DNA from: Bacteroidales bacterium
GTDB lineage: Bacteria; Bacteroidota; Bacteroidia; Bacteroidales; Marinilabiliaceae
Direction of reading: 5' to 3'
DNA: 64,000 bases
NCBI GenBank assembly: GCA_024401365.1
Contig: JAKSLE010000002.1
Span: forward strand, 62,001-126,000
Positions within the stretch are counted from its first letter, which is position 1. Each line of letters begins with the position of its first letter. The notes beneath the pieces were generated by a model. That model saw only the letters and a list, made by a program, of their open reading frames with translations, was not told where the DNA came from and searched no databases. Position numbers and translations under genes: made by a program. Shown here one piece after another: positions 42,892 to 53,588 of the stretch.

Positions 42892-44795
42892 AGGACTTCA
42901 TAACTAGAATAACAACGTGGTATTTCACTAAGAATGCATTCCCTTATTGGATGATTCTTATCTACGACTGCGCTATAGTAGTGGCTTCAGGTGTGTTGGC
43001 CCATACGTTGACTGTTGGCGTTATCAGAACTCTCACTTCCTTCTGGAGCCTCATAGCAACGCTGTGCTGCTACCTGGTATTCTACCTCATCGGCTTCCGT
43101 ACTATGCACTCCTATAGCGGCGTAATGAGATACTCCTCTTTCGTCGACCTTACAAGAGTGGCTTGCGCCAACCTCATAGCTATAGTGCTGATATTCGCTA
43201 CACGCAAAATAGTCAATATCGACGCCATACTCACTCCTCTGGCATGGAAGGAGCTCGTTACCACATTTATCATCGCAACAACGTTGATGTGGACTTCGCG
43301 TATCTTGGTCAAGTACTTCTACGATATATATTTCGTAAGTTCTTCGGCTCAGCGAGTATTCATATACGGCGCACAGGAGGGCGGAATAGCATTGGCTAAG
43401 AGTATACGCTCTCAGGAGTCTCAGTATATCGTATCTGGTTTCATCTCTGACAACCCAAACGACTGGACTCACCTCCTCATGGGTGTGAAAATCTACCCCA
43501 ACGACGAGAACCTCATAAAGCTTATGAGACAGCGAGGTGTCAAAATCCTTATGATATCTCCTAAAAAGACCGAGGATCTACGCAATAATCAGGATATGAT
43601 CGACCGCCTCGCTCAGGCTGGTGTAAAGATGCTTATGTATTCTCGCCAGGAATGGGACGGAAAGAGTAACTTGCAACATACGCAACTCAAAGAGGTAGAT
43701 ATCGAGGACCTCCTCCCAAGAAACCAGATAGAGGTCGACTTGGATTCTATCCGAACAATCCTACAGGACAAATGCGTTCTTATTACCGGCGCCGCTGGTA
43801 GCATAGGTAGCGAGATAACACGTCAGGTAGCTTCGTTCAACCCACGACAGCTAGTCCTCATCGATCAGGCCGAGACTCCTCTGCACGATATACGCCTCAT
43901 GATGTCTCGCCAATTCCCCGATATACCTGCTCTGACACTGACAGCTAGTATTACTCACAAGATACACATGGAAACAATATTCGCTAAGTACAAACCTGAA
44001 TATGTTTTCCATGCAGCAGCCTACAAGCATGTGCCTATGATGGAGGATAACCCTGGTGAGGCTATAGCAAATAACGTCGACGGCACCCGCATAATGGCCG
44101 ACTTGGCCGTAAAATACGAAACAAAGAAGTTTGTAATGGTATCAACCGATAAGGCTGTAAACCCTACAAACGTAATGGGATGCTCTAAGCGTATATGCGA
44201 GATGTACTGCCAGTCTCTCGACATGGCAATAAAGGATGGCTCCATCCAAGGTTGCACTCAGTTCGTAACTACACGCTTCGGCAACGTACTGGGCTCTAAT
44301 GGCTCGGTAATACCTCTCTTCAAGGAGCAGATTAAGGCTGGTGGTCCGTTGACCGTTACCCACCCTGATATCATACGCTATTTCATGCTCATACCAGAGG
44401 CTTGTAAACTAGTTCTACAGGCTGGCACAATGGGCCACGGTAGCGAGATATTCGTATTCGATATGGGTAAGCCGGTACGTATAGCCGACCTAGCAAAGAG
44501 AATGATTAAACTTTCCGGAGCTAACGACGTGGAGATAAAGTACACTGGACTTCGCGACGGAGAGAAACTCTACGAGGAGCTCCTCAACCAGGAGGAGAAC
44601 ACTATCCCTTCTTCTCACCCTAAAATCAAAATCGCTAAGGTCAGAGAGTTGGGCTACGACGTAGTAAATGCCGAAATCGACGATCTGGTCAAGATTACAC
44701 AGAATGGCTACGATGATATGGCTATCGTAAAGAAAATGAAGGAACTGGTTCCTGAATTCAAGAGCAAGCACTCTAAATACGAGGTCTTGGACTAA
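42888..44795 (+). CDS. Membrane-bound nucleotide-sugar 4,6-dehydratase (FlaA1/WbpM/CapD family)
   Basis: The 635-aa protein has four N-terminal helices (residues 20-130), a CoA-binding-like domain and a C-terminal SDR domain with the NAD(P) loop ITGAAGSIGSEITRQ, then HAAAYKHVPMMEDNPGEAI, the MVSTDKAVNPTNVMGCSKR stretch with the catalytic Lys and Thr environment, and TRFGNVLGSNGSVIPLF. These enzymes form UDP-4-keto-6-deoxy sugars for capsule or O-antigen. It overlaps upxY by 4 bases and its stop overlaps the stop of the convergent pseudouridine synthase gene. Confidence 0.9.
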   Translation: MKDFITRITTWYFTKNAFPYWMILIYDCAIVVASGVLAHTLTVGVIRTLTSFWSLIATLCCYLVFYLIGFRTMHSYSGVMRYSSFVDLTRVACANLIAIVLIFATRKIVNIDAILTPLAWKELVTTFIIATTLMWTSRILVKYFYDIYFVSSSAQRVFIYGAQEGGIALAKSIRSQESQYIVSGFISDNPNDWTHLLMGVKIYPNDENLIKLMRQRGVKILMISPKKTEDLRNNQDMIDRLAQAGVKMLMYSRQEWDGKSNLQHTQLKEVDIEDLLPRNQIEVDLDSIRTILQDKCVLITGAAGSIGSEITRQVASFNPRQLVLIDQAETPLHDIRLMMSRQFPDIPALTLTASITHKIHMETIFAKYKPEYVFHAAAYKHVPMMEDNPGEAIANNVDGTRIMADLAVKYETKKFVMVSTDKAVNPTNVMGCSKRICEMYCQSLDMAIKDGSIQGCTQFVTTRFGNVLGSNGSVIPLFKEQIKAGGPLTVTHPDIIRYFMLIPEACKLVLQAGTMGHGSEIFVFDMGKPVRIADLAKRMIKLSGANDVEIKYTGLRDGEKLYEELLNQEENTIPSSHPKIKIAKVRELGYDVVNAEIDDLVKITQNGYDDMAIVKKMKELVPEFKSKHSKYEVLD

Positions 44796-46339
44796 TCAAG
44801 AATAATCCGTTTACCATCTATAAGAACTTCAACTGCACGCAGCTGGAGTCCTTCTTTTGTAGGCGTACCATATAGTTCATCGCCTACTATAGGACAACCT
44901 AACCCGTCTTGATGCGCCGAATGGATGCGCAACTGATGGGTACGCCCCGTATGTGGATAGAAATTAACCTTTGTTCTGTTTGCCTCAAAATCTCGCTCTA
45001 CTACCTCGTATTCTGTGATGGCTCTACTCCCTGTAGCCGACACCCTTTGCCTGGGCCTGTTGTCGTAATCTGGCTCAATGGATAGGTCTATCACACCTTT
45101 GTCTCTCTCAACTATACCGTCGAGAGTAGCAACATAACGCTTTCGTACCTGTCTGGTAGCAAAGGCCTCTTGCAATCGCTTATAAGTTGCAAGATTCTTG
45201 GCAAATACTAATAGCCCCGAAGTGGCCAAATCTAGTCGATGTACAGCCAGTACACATTCTGCATGTGGATACTTGGCTTGAAGACGCGACTGCGCATTGT
45301 CGTCCGACGCTACCCCAGGAACACTCAGTAGCCCCGATGGCTTGTCCACAACCACTATATCGTCGTCTTCAAATACTATATCGAGCGACTTGCAGCTATT
45401 TTTATATACTTGTGGCATATCAACGTCAATGCCTTTCAGCATCCATGTGAGAATGGGAGCACACTTGGCTTGACAAGCACCATAGAAAGCTCCATCACGA
45501 CGTATCTCATTCTTGGGACTGGCACCCCACCAGAATTCTCCTATATGCATAGGTACTAGATTGTGCCTCAAGGCGTAGTAGAGCAACTTGGGGGCAGCAC
45601 ACTCGCCTGTTCCTGATGGTGGAATACCTCTATTGGCATCATTGAAGATATCACCTACCGAGCGTATGACTCCTTCGCCATTGGGCAACCTGAAGTTCAT
45701 AAACAGCCAGCGCTGCAAGATGGCTGAACGTCTCTTTCGCTGACTATCGAGATCCTTTATCTTGCCTTCTATCGTCTCTACCTTACTCTTGGCTTCATCG
45801 ACGTGCAACTGCAATCTCTGCTTGATACGCTTCAATTCTGCTTTTTCAAACTGACTCTCGGCTAGTAATCTGCTCCGAAGGTCCGAATCTTCTTGCGCAG
45901 CTTCTCTCAATCGATGCCTCTCTGCCTTGTGTTCGTCAAATAGCCTCTTGGTTTCGATTATCGATCTATCCATATCGCTTATGGCACGCTCAAGGTCCCC
46001 CTTGGCATCAACCATCTCTCCAGAGCTACGCAACGTATCTATCTGATGATTGATATCTGAAATAGCAGCCTCCTCACGCTTGAATAGGCCATCAGGCTGA
46101 AGATAATCATATATGGCAGGGACAAACCCTTCATAATCCGATCTGCCTCCTATCTGCCCTGAGAATGCCGATAAGTACCCTTCCTTGCCATCGGGATAAC
46201 GCACAACAAGCACTCCCATCATCTTTCCCTTCTCTAATTCGGGTAGCCATTCAGGATAATGGGAATAAACATAACTCCTCAACTCATCAGCCGCTTTCTG
46301 CACTGATGGATGAGGAATATATGAAAATGGTGAATTCAA
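44792..46339 (-). CDS. RluA-family RNA pseudouridine synthase with long N-terminal extension
   Basis: The C-terminal 215 residues are the RluA catalytic domain: VFEDDDIVVVDKPSGLLSVP, AVHRLDLATSGLLVFAK with the catalytic Asp, and YPHTGRTHQLRIHSAH, PIVGDELYG. The first 300 residues are unusual: SYIPHPSVQKAADELRSYVY, a coiled coil of about residues 100-200, then RWLFMNFRLPNGEGVIRSVG and GTGECAAPKLLYYALRHNLV. This long form is known in Bacteroidota and gammaproteobacteria. It modifies uridine in rRNA or tRNA. The target is not determined by sequence. Confidence 0.9.
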   Translation of the reverse strand: MNSPFSYIPHPSVQKAADELRSYVYSHYPEWLPELEKGKMMGVLVVRYPDGKEGYLSAFSGQIGGRSDYEGFVPAIYDYLQPDGLFKREEAAISDINHQIDTLRSSGEMVDAKGDLERAISDMDRSIIETKRLFDEHKAERHRLREAAQEDSDLRSRLLAESQFEKAELKRIKQRLQLHVDEAKSKVETIEGKIKDLDSQRKRRSAILQRWLFMNFRLPNGEGVIRSVGDIFNDANRGIPPSGTGECAAPKLLYYALRHNLVPMHIGEFWWGASPKNEIRRDGAFYGACQAKCAPILTWMLKGIDVDMPQVYKNSCKSLDIVFEDDDIVVVDKPSGLLSVPGVASDDNAQSRLQAKYPHAECVLAVHRLDLATSGLLVFAKNLATYKRLQEAFATRQVRKRYVATLDGIVERDKGVIDLSIEPDYDNRPRQRVSATGSRAITEYEVVERDFEANRTKVNFYPHTGRTHQLRIHSAHQDGLGCPIVGDELYGTPTKEGLQLRAVEVLIDGKRIILD

Positions 46340-46364
46340 CTATATGGTATTGAAAAACGTCAGA

Positions 46365-47192
46365 CTATATCTCCAACGATATCTCTTCTAGGTCGTCTGG
46401 AACTATACTCTCACCCGAGAATATGGCTTGAGCTTCTGCTGTATACCTCTCACGACGGGTATCTATAGTGCGACCTTCGGTATGGAACAGTATCTGACGC
46501 TTAACACCCAATCGCTCTGCATTCTCAGACGAGTCCTTTACCGTTCCATGATGCTTAGGATAGGGATTGAATACCTCTACATCGGCGTATGAGCAGTATG
46601 CCTCTTGCATCAGAACATCTACCCCTCTGAGCATCTCCTCATTGCATTTCTGCAATGGCTCATCGCCACAAAAACCTAAACGCTTGCCATTATGAAGCGT
46701 GCAGACAAAACCATGCTGAAGTTCCTTAGTACTCTGAATATCAAAGAACTGAAAATGTCGCCCCATAATATCAGCCTCATAACCGTCTGATATAGGATGA
46801 AGTATAACACGTTCTCCAAAATGTTTATTGAGCTTTGGCTGCATCACAAATCCACAGATAGTCTTGAGAGCCTCAAGCGAACGTGGATGGGCATAAACAG
46901 TAAGATTGCCAAGATAACGCCCCTTGTTGATCTCTTGTGTTATGGCTCGTACTACCCATACCACACCTAGTATATGATCGGAGTGATTGTGAGAAATAAA
47001 TATATTCCTGACACACGATGCCTTACGACCTAGCTTTTCAAACTGAGCCAATATCTGATTACCACCGCCACCATCAACAAGCATGCACTCCGCACCGTTG
47101 GTCTCATCGGCGTCATCTGTAATCATAAAACATGTATTGTAGCACCGCGTTACCATAGCCGCACCTGTGCCTAGCATCGTGATCTTCTCCAT
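46365..47192 (-). CDS. MBL-fold metallo-hydrolase (RNase Z-like)
   Basis: The 275-aa protein has the metallo-beta-lactamase metal motif FISHNHSDHILGV (HxHxDH), FCGDEPLQKC with the bridging Asp, and LFHTEGRT with the last His. The start MEKITMLGTGAAMVTRCYNT is similar to RNase Z and phosphorylcholine-type hydrolases. There is no exosite characteristic of a true tRNase Z, so a general hydrolase role is likelier. It is divergent from mltF with a gap of only 55 bases. Substrate unknown. Confidence 0.82.
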   Translation of the reverse strand: MEKITMLGTGAAMVTRCYNTCFMITDDADETNGAECMLVDGGGGNQILAQFEKLGRKASCVRNIFISHNHSDHILGVVWVVRAITQEINKGRYLGNLTVYAHPRSLEALKTICGFVMQPKLNKHFGERVILHPISDGYEADIMGRHFQFFDIQSTKELQHGFVCTLHNGKRLGFCGDEPLQKCNEEMLRGVDVLMQEAYCSYADVEVFNPYPKHHGTVKDSSENAERLGVKRQILFHTEGRTIDTRRERYTAEAQAIFSGESIVPDDLEEISLEI

Positions 47193-47247
47193 AGTACTTG
47201 CAAATATAAGAAATTATCGCTAGCTTGCGACAAAAGCTTTACAAGAA

Positions 47248-48750
47248 ATGAGGAGATACGAATGTCTATTTATCTTACTGTTAGTACTTCTAACCTTCGG
47301 GTGTAGACGTTCTCCTAATGTCCCTACATTCTTCTCTATATCGGATTACGACCTCGATACCATAATAGCTCGAGGTACCATCAGAGTCGTGAGCGATTAC
47401 AACTCGGTCGACTACATGATGCACAAGGGACAACCTATCGGTTATCAGTATGAAATAGCAAAAATATACGCTAGCGAACGTGGTCTGCAACTTGAAATGC
47501 AGGCTTGCAATGATCCTGCTCAGGCTAGAACACGATTGCTTAACGGACTGTCCGACGTATGGGCAGCTTCTCTGTTGGTGGATTCTAGCGACTGGTCGAC
47601 CGATATCCGATATACCGAATCATATTCCGAGAGCCGTATGGTCCTCGTTAGCGCCGATAAAATCGACATTAATGCGCCTCTACCCGATTCAGTGTGGGTC
47701 CAGGAGGGCAGCTACGAGGAGGAGTTGGCTATGCAGATAGCTGATACCTGCGGATGGACTGTCGTCCGTGTCCCTTATTACGACATAGAACAGATAGTAC
47801 AGTTGGTGGGCGAACGTGATATACCTCGAGCTATAGCCCCAGAAAATATCGTAAAGGCTAATGTGTGGTACTACCCTACTATCGACTACTCGCTGAAATT
47901 GACCGAGATGAGAGATATGGCTTGGGCAGTTCGTCCAACATCCATTGCTTTGGCTCAGGATCTGTCCGACTGGATAAGGGAATTCAAAAAAACTCCTAAA
48001 TTCAGCCAAATATATAGACGCTATATGGTCGACGCCCGTAGCGAACAGGTCTCGTCCAAGAATGTCAGCGAAGAGACTTACTCTGATGCCTTCGAGGATA
48101 TGGTCATAAAATACCTCCCCGAAGAGGATCATCGTATAGATTTGGCTTTGATACAGTCTCTCATCTACCAGGAGTCTCATTTCAACCCTAACGCCAAAAG
48201 TTGGGTGGGAGCTCAGGGATTAATGCAACTTATGCCCGAAACAGCTACACGTTTTGGCTGTAACGACTTATCCGACCCAGAAGAGAGCATTAAGGCTGGT
48301 ATAGAGTTCCTCATCTGGCTCGACCAACGACTGATTCGCTACGTACCGAACTCAAAGGATCGCCTCCCTTTCTCATTGGCCGCATACAATGTGGGTCTAG
48401 GTCACGTCATGGATGCTATACGCCTGGCACGCAAATTTGAACGAGATACTGCTAAGTGGGAGGGTTCAGTGGAACAGGCTATATTGCTTAAATCCAACCC
48501 TACTATCATATCGGACAACCAAACGGTACAGCATGGCTATTGCCGAGGCACAGAAACAGTCTCTTACGTAAAGCAGATCATGCAGAGAGCCCGTAATTAT
48601 AGAAAATACCTGAAGGAACGCCCCGATAAAATAGAAGTTGTAGAAGACCTCGCCGAAGATGAGGAGGATGATGATGAACCTGCAACCGAGGAGGAGGAGA
48701 AAGAAAATAACGAAGCCGAGGAGCCTATCGAGCCAACTCCTCAGCAATAA
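47248..48750 (+). CDS. mltF: Lytic murein transglycosylase, MltF-like lipoprotein
   Basis: The 500-aa protein has a lipoprotein signal (LLVLLTFGCRRS; Cys19 or nearby). Residues 40-270 form a solute-binding-like domain (IRVVSDYNSVDYMMHKGQPI, GYQYEIAKIYA). Residues 285-450 are the SLT domain: ALIQSLIYQESHFNPNAKSW holds the catalytic Glu, then GAQGLMQLMPETATRFG and FSLAAYNVGLGHVMDA. It cuts peptidoglycan from the outer membrane side. The last 40 residues are an acidic low-complexity tail (EDEEDDDEPATEEEEKEN). The last 26 bases overlap uvrA on the other strand. Confidence 0.9.
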   Translation: MRRYECLFILLLVLLTFGCRRSPNVPTFFSISDYDLDTIIARGTIRVVSDYNSVDYMMHKGQPIGYQYEIAKIYASERGLQLEMQACNDPAQARTRLLNGLSDVWAASLLVDSSDWSTDIRYTESYSESRMVLVSADKIDINAPLPDSVWVQEGSYEEELAMQIADTCGWTVVRVPYYDIEQIVQLVGERDIPRAIAPENIVKANVWYYPTIDYSLKLTEMRDMAWAVRPTSIALAQDLSDWIREFKKTPKFSQIYRRYMVDARSEQVSSKNVSEETYSDAFEDMVIKYLPEEDHRIDLALIQSLIYQESHFNPNAKSWVGAQGLMQLMPETATRFGCNDLSDPEESIKAGIEFLIWLDQRLIRYVPNSKDRLPFSLAAYNVGLGHVMDAIRLARKFERDTAKWEGSVEQAILLKSNPTIISDNQTVQHGYCRGTETVSYVKQIMQRARNYRKYLKERPDKIEVVEDLAEDEEDDDEPATEEEEKENNEAEEPIEPTPQQ

Positions 48751-51580
48751 ACCGCGCAGTGTGACTCTGTGTACTCTTGGCAACCTCTTCTGGCGTGCCT
48801 TGCGCAACTATCATTCCACCACCACGTCCACCTTCTGGACCCATATCAATAATGTAGTCAGCCAACTTTATCACATCAAGGTTGTGCTCAATAACTATTA
48901 CCGTATTGCCTTTGTCTACCAATCGGTTTACTACCTCCATAAGGATACGTATATCCTCAAAGTGCAATCCCGTAGTAGGCTCATCAAGTAGGTAAACTGT
49001 TTGCCCCGTATCTCGCTTGCTTAACTCAGTGGCCAACTTAACGCGCTGACTCTCTCCTCCGGATAATGTGGTGGATGGCTGACCAAGTTTAACATACCCT
49101 AGTCCAACACTCTGAAGGGTACGCAACTTCTGTGCAATATTTGGAATGGCATCGAAGAACTCAACCGCCATGTTGATTGTCATCTGTAATATATCGCCAA
49201 TACTCTTACCCTTGTAACGTACCTCTAAAGTCTCTCTGTTGTAGCGCTTACCATGACAGTCTGGACACTCTACATATACGTCAGGGAGCAACGACATCTC
49301 TATTACCTGAACGCCAGCACCCCTACAGGTCTCACAGCGTCCTCCCGCAACATTGAACGAGAATCTGCCTTGCTTGTAGCCTCTGATCTTACTCTCAGGA
49401 AGCTCACCGAACAACTTTCTGATATCGTCAAATAACCCCGTATATGTAGCTGGATTGGAACGAGGTGTGCGTCCAAGCGGCGACTGGTCTACAGCTACCA
49501 CCTTATCCACAAAGTCTAATCCCTCTACCGACTCATAGTGCATCGGCTCCTTGAGAGCTCGGTAAATATGCTTGTTGAGTATTGGATATAATGTCTCATT
49601 TATAAGTGTCGACTTACCGGAACCCGATACGCCTGTCATACAGATAAGTGTTCCTAATGGGAAACGAGCCGTAACATTCTTAAGATTGTTACCTGTACAA
49701 CCTGTGAGCACTATCTCTTTACCATTGCCCTTTCTGCGCTCTTTCGGAACTTCTATCCGCATCTCATTGCGCAGATACTTGGCGGTCAAGGTATCAGTCT
49801 TTAACACATCCGATGGAATGCCTTGAGCTACTATATTGCCACCATGACGACCCGCACCAGGACCAACATCTATCAGCCAGTCGGCTTGTAACATCATATC
49901 ACGGTCATGCTCAACCACAATAACACTATTGCCCGTATCTCGTAACTGATGCAGAGAGGTTATCAACTTCTCATTATCGCGCTGATGAAGGCCAATACTA
50001 GGCTCATCAAGGATATATAGCACATTGACCAACTGCGATCCTATCTGTGTAGCAAGCCTGATTCGCTGACTCTCACCTCCCGAAAGCGAAGAGGCTGGTC
50101 TGTCCAATGTCAGATAATCCAAACCAACATCAAGCATAAATCCAAGTCGAGAACGTATCTCCTTCAATATCTCAACCGCAATGGTACGTTGACGGGTGTC
50201 CAACTTATCTTCTATACCATCTAGCCATTCTCTCAATTGCAACAGATCCATCTGCGCCAATTGAGCAATATTCTTGTCAAGAATGCGGAAATGAAGCGCT
50301 ACATTATTGAGTCGTGCACCGCCACAGAGCGGACAAAGCTTGACCGAGGCAAACTGATCTACCCACTTCTTCTCTTTCAGACTTGTAGTATTGTCTTGTA
50401 TCGACTTGATATAGTTGACTATACCTTCATATTTTGGTATATAGTTGGAGCCTAACCCTGGATCATCTTTAAGCACAAGTTGCTCCGCACTGCCATTGAG
50501 TATGGCATCGACAGCCGCCTCTGGCAATTCAGAGAATGGAGTATCAAGATCACATCCATATTTCTCAACGATAGCTTCAAGTTGTGAGAACAAAAGACTA
50601 GGCTTCTTTTTCCCTATTGGTTCAATAGCTCCTGCCGCAATGGACAATGAAGGATTAGGTACAATAAGCTCTATCTGAATATCTGTTACCACACCCATAC
50701 CGTTGCACTTAGGGCAGGCTCCTTGTGGCGAATTGAACGAGAAATTATGAGGCGCTGGCTCTTCATAAGACAATCCAGTGGTAGGACACATAAGATGACG
50801 ACTGAAATACCTCAAAGCCTTGCTGTTGCCGTTCTCTACAACCTTCTCATCAGGATTGAGAACCATCATCACTCCCTTACCTGCCGAAAGCGTGAGGTCT
50901 ACTCCTTCTCTGAGCCTCTTTAATGTGTCTTCTGAGTCGTCTACTCGCATCTTGTCGACTACCAGCTCCACAAAGTGTATCTTGTATCGATCTAGTCGCA
51001 TACCATGGGTAACCTCACAAATCTCCCCATCTACACGGGCATATAGATATCCTCTCTTGCGTATCTGCTCGAACAACTCTTTGTAATGTCCCTTACGACC
51101 CTTTACAAGTGGCGCCAAGAGATATATTCGCTGGCCCATGAAGTTCTCTTGTATGAGCTCCAATATCTGCTGATCTGTGTAGCGAATCATCTTCTCTCCT
51201 GTATTGTACGAGTATGCCACACCGGCACGCGCATACAATAGTCGTAGAAAATCATACACCTCCGTTACCGTACCTACAGTGGAACGTGGATTCTTATTGG
51301 TAGTCTTCTGCTCAATACTGATAACTGGCGACAAACCGGATATCATATCTACATCCGGACGCTGTGAGCCACCTAAAAACTGACGCGCATAGGCCGAAAA
51401 TGTCTCAATATACCTACGCTGACCCTCAGCATAAATGGTATCAAAGGCCAAAGACGACTTACCACTACCCGACAATCCAGTAATGACTACCAACTTGTTG
51501 CGGGGAATTGTAACATCTATGTTCTTAAGGTTATGCTGGCGAGCGCCAAGCACTACAATCTGAGATTCTTCGGTATTCAC
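48725..51580 (-). CDS. uvrA: UvrABC excision nuclease subunit A
   Basis: The 951-aa length is normal. It has two ABC ATPase halves: Walker [21 protein letters not shown] in the first and [15 protein letters not shown] in the second; signatures [13 protein letters not shown] and [13 protein letters not shown]; and zinc modules CPTTG...CPKCNGMG and CETCRGAG...CPDCHGKRY. It scans DNA for bulky lesions and loads UvrB. ATG at 51580 begins [21 protein letters not shown] plausible -7 box (TACTTTCG on the minus strand) is near 51630. It ends within the mltF 3' end. Confidence 0.98.
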   Translation of the reverse strand: MNTEESQIVVLGARQHNLKNIDVTIPRNKLVVITGLSGSGKSSLAFDTIYAEGQRRYIETFSAYARQFLGGSQRPDVDMISGLSPVISIEQKTTNKNPRSTVGTVTEVYDFLRLLYARAGVAYSYNTGEKMIRYTDQQILELIQENFMGQRIYLLAPLVKGRKGHYKELFEQIRKRGYLYARVDGEICEVTHGMRLDRYKIHFVELVVDKMRVDDSEDTLKRLREGVDLTLSAGKGVMMVLNPDEKVVENGNSKALRYFSRHLMCPTTGLSYEEPAPHNFSFNSPQGACPKCNGMGVVTDIQIELIVPNPSLSIAAGAIEPIGKKKPSLLFSQLEAIVEKYGCDLDTPFSELPEAAVDAILNGSAEQLVLKDDPGLGSNYIPKYEGIVNYIKSIQDNTTSLKEKKWVDQFASVKLCPLCGGARLNNVALHFRILDKNIAQLAQMDLLQLREWLDGIEDKLDTRQRTIAVEILKEIRSRLGFMLDVGLDYLTLDRPASSLSGGESQRIRLATQIGSQLVNVLYILDEPSIGLHQRDNEKLITSLHQLRDTGNSVIVVEHDRDMMLQADWLIDVGPGAGRHGGNIVAQGIPSDVLKTDTLTAKYLRNEMRIEVPKERRKGNGKEIVLTGCTGNNLKNVTARFPLGTLICMTGVSGSGKSTLINETLYPILNKHIYRALKEPMHYESVEGLDFVDKVVAVDQSPLGRTPRSNPATYTGLFDDIRKLFGELPESKIRGYKQGRFSFNVAGGRCETCRGAGVQVIEMSLLPDVYVECPDCHGKRYNRETLEVRYKGKSIGDILQMTINMAVEFFDAIPNIAQKLRTLQSVGLGYVKLGQPSTTLSGGESQRVKLATELSKRDTGQTVYLLDEPTTGLHFEDIRILMEVVNRLVDKGNTVIVIEHNLDVIKLADYIIDMGPEGGRGGGMIVAQGTPEEVAKSTQSHTARFIAEELAR

Positions 51581-51711
51581 GCCTATCGAAATATTGTGTA
51601 CTCTGTCTTTGTGGATGCGAAAGTACGAAAAAAAGTGCCTTTATTGTACACAATTGTATTTTTGTCCTCCAGTTATGTACTTTTTTTTCGTGTTGTTTCA
51701 TCCTTTTAACT

Positions 51712-51719
51712 TATCTTTG
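51712..51719 (+). promoter_or_regulatory. -7 box (TATCTTTG) of the arabinose operon
   Basis: TATCTTTG fits TAnnTTTG, 57 bases before the symporter ATG. A TTCG at 51687-51690 lies 21 bases upstream as a weak -33 element. No palindrome is obvious in the 57-base leader. Confidence 0.6.
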
Positions 51720-51776
51720 CACTTACCAAGTACAGAACAAAATCACATAAGTATTTAACATAAACAAAAAAGAATA

Positions 51777-53507
51777 ATGAATTGGTCTTCTACAGAATTT
51801 GTTTGGCTTGACTGGGCAATTCTCGTCGCAGGTGTACTCGGCGTCGTTTGGGCAGTTTGGCGCGCCGTAGTAAAAGATAAAAAGGCTCAGGAGGGTGAAG
51901 ACTCTTCTGCTTACCTCTTCGGCAAAGGCGAGCCTTGGTATGTAATCGGTATGGCTATCTTCGCAGCAAATATCGGCTCAGAGCACTTGGTTGGTCTCGC
52001 TGGTACTGGCGCAAAGAGCGGTGTAGGTATGGCTCACTGGGAGATGCAGGGCTGGATGATCCTTATCCTCGGTTGGTTGTTCGTTCCTTTCTACCAACTC
52101 CTCATCAATAAGATGGGCAAGATTATCACAATGCCCGACTTCCTTAAGTTCCGCTACACAAAGGCTACAGGTTCATGGTTGTCTATCATCACTCTCGTAG
52201 CTTACGTACTTACTAAGGTATCTGTAACAGCATTTACAGGCGGTATCTTCTTCGAGTACCTCCTCAACATCCCATTCTGGTATGGCGCTGTAGGTCTTAT
52301 CCTTATTACTTGTATATTCACTGTATTTGGTGGTATGAAGGGTGTAATGACTCTTTCTGCCATCCAGACTCCAATCCTTATCATAGGTTCTTTCCTCGTA
52401 CTCTTCCTCGGCCTCGCTACTCTCGGTGGCGGTAGCATCACTGAGGGATGGACTTCAATGATGAATTATTGCGAGCAGTTGAACAACGGCCACGGTACTA
52501 CACACATGTTCCACTGGTGTAAAAACGATGGCATGTATCAGGATTACCCAGGCTTCGTAGTATTCATTGGTGCTTCTATCATCGGCTTCTGGTACTGGTG
52601 TACCGACCAGCATATCGTACAACGTGTACTTGGTCAGACTCCAGGTGAGGATAATAAGGCAGTTATCGCACGCGCTCGTCGTGGTACTATCGCTGCTGGT
52701 TTCTTCAAGATCCTCCCTTGCTTCATGTTCCTTATCCCAGGTATGATCTGCGCAGCTCTCGCAGCTAAAGGCGCAGACGGTTTCGAAATGGAAAATACAG
52801 ATGCCGCATTCGCTATCATGGTTCAGAATATCCTCCCAGCTGGTGTAAAGGGTATCGTTACTATCGGCTTCGTTTGCGCTCTCGTAGCTTCTCTCGCAGC
52901 ATTCTTCAACTCATGCGCTACCCTCTTCACAGAGGACTTCTACAAGCCTATGAAGCCTGGCAAGACTGAGGAGCATTACGTATTCATCGGCCGCGCAGCT
53001 ACAGTAGTTGTCGTAATCCTCGGCTTCGCTTGGATTCCAGTCATGATGAGCCTCGGCTCTTTGTACGACTACCTCCAGGGTATCCAGTCTCTCCTCGCTC
53101 CTGCAATGTGCGCCGTATTCGCTATGGGTATCTTCTTCAAGTGGATTACTCCTAAGGCTGGCGAGTGGACAATGATCCTCGGATTCCTCATCGGTATGGT
53201 TCGCCTCCTTACTAACGTACTCACTGATACAGGTCACGCTGCAATGGATGGCGCATTCTGGGATTGCACAGCTTGGTTCTGGCAGACCAACTGGCTCGTA
53301 TTCGAGTGCTGGTTGCTCGTGTTCCTCCTCATCTTCATGTGCGTAGTTTCAGCATTCACTCCTAAGCCTTCTGCCGCACAGATCGACGCTATCACTTTGA
53401 CAGCCGACTTCAAGAAGACTATCAAGGAGAGCTACAACGTATGGGATTATGTAGGCACATTCGGCGTTATCGCTCTCTGTGGCGCATTCTACTGGTACTT
53501 CTTCTAA
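51777..53507 (+). CDS. Sodium/sugar symporter (SSS/SGLT family), likely for arabinose
   Basis: The 576-aa protein has about 14 hydrophobic segments and SGLT features: FLFGKGEPWYVIGMAIFAAN-like start of the core, NIGSEHLVGLAGTGAKSG, IITMPDFLKFRYTKATGSWL, WYWCTDQHIVQRVLG and VASLAAFFNSCATLFTEDFY. The RYW-type WYWCTDQ and AFFNS patterns hold substrate and sodium contacts. It imports a sugar with sodium. The specificity (L-arabinose) comes from the neighbours araD, araA and araB. It is the first gene of that unit. A hairpin separates it from araD. Confidence 0.9.
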   Translation: MNWSSTEFVWLDWAILVAGVLGVVWAVWRAVVKDKKAQEGEDSSAYLFGKGEPWYVIGMAIFAANIGSEHLVGLAGTGAKSGVGMAHWEMQGWMILILGWLFVPFYQLLINKMGKIITMPDFLKFRYTKATGSWLSIITLVAYVLTKVSVTAFTGGIFFEYLLNIPFWYGAVGLILITCIFTVFGGMKGVMTLSAIQTPILIIGSFLVLFLGLATLGGGSITEGWTSMMNYCEQLNNGHGTTHMFHWCKNDGMYQDYPGFVVFIGASIIGFWYWCTDQHIVQRVLGQTPGEDNKAVIARARRGTIAAGFFKILPCFMFLIPGMICAALAAKGADGFEMENTDAAFAIMVQNILPAGVKGIVTIGFVCALVASLAAFFNSCATLFTEDFYKPMKPGKTEEHYVFIGRAATVVVVILGFAWIPVMMSLGSLYDYLQGIQSLLAPAMCAVFAMGIFFKWITPKAGEWTMILGFLIGMVRLLTNVLTDTGHAAMDGAFWDCTAWFWQTNWLVFECWLLVFLLIFMCVVSAFTPKPSAAQIDAITLTADFKKTIKESYNVWDYVGTFGVIALCGAFYWYFF

Positions 53508-53527
53508 AAAAATTAATTACAAGATTC

Positions 53528-53556
53528 GTGGTGTGCAATATTATGTTGCACACCAC
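53528..53556 (+). terminator. Intra-operon hairpin after the symporter gene
   Basis: GTGGTGTGCAA (53528-53538) pairs perfectly with TTGCACACCAC (53546-53556) around a 7-base loop. No clear U-run follows (ATTCTTTC), so it may lower downstream transcription or stabilise the upstream mRNA rather than terminate completely. Confidence 0.6.
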
Positions 53557-53588
53557 ATTCTTTCAACACAACAATAACAGATTAAACT

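Noticed and set aside
51720..51776. AraR or AraC binding site in the leader of the symporter gene
   Set aside because: No palindrome or direct repeat is recognisable in the short leader.
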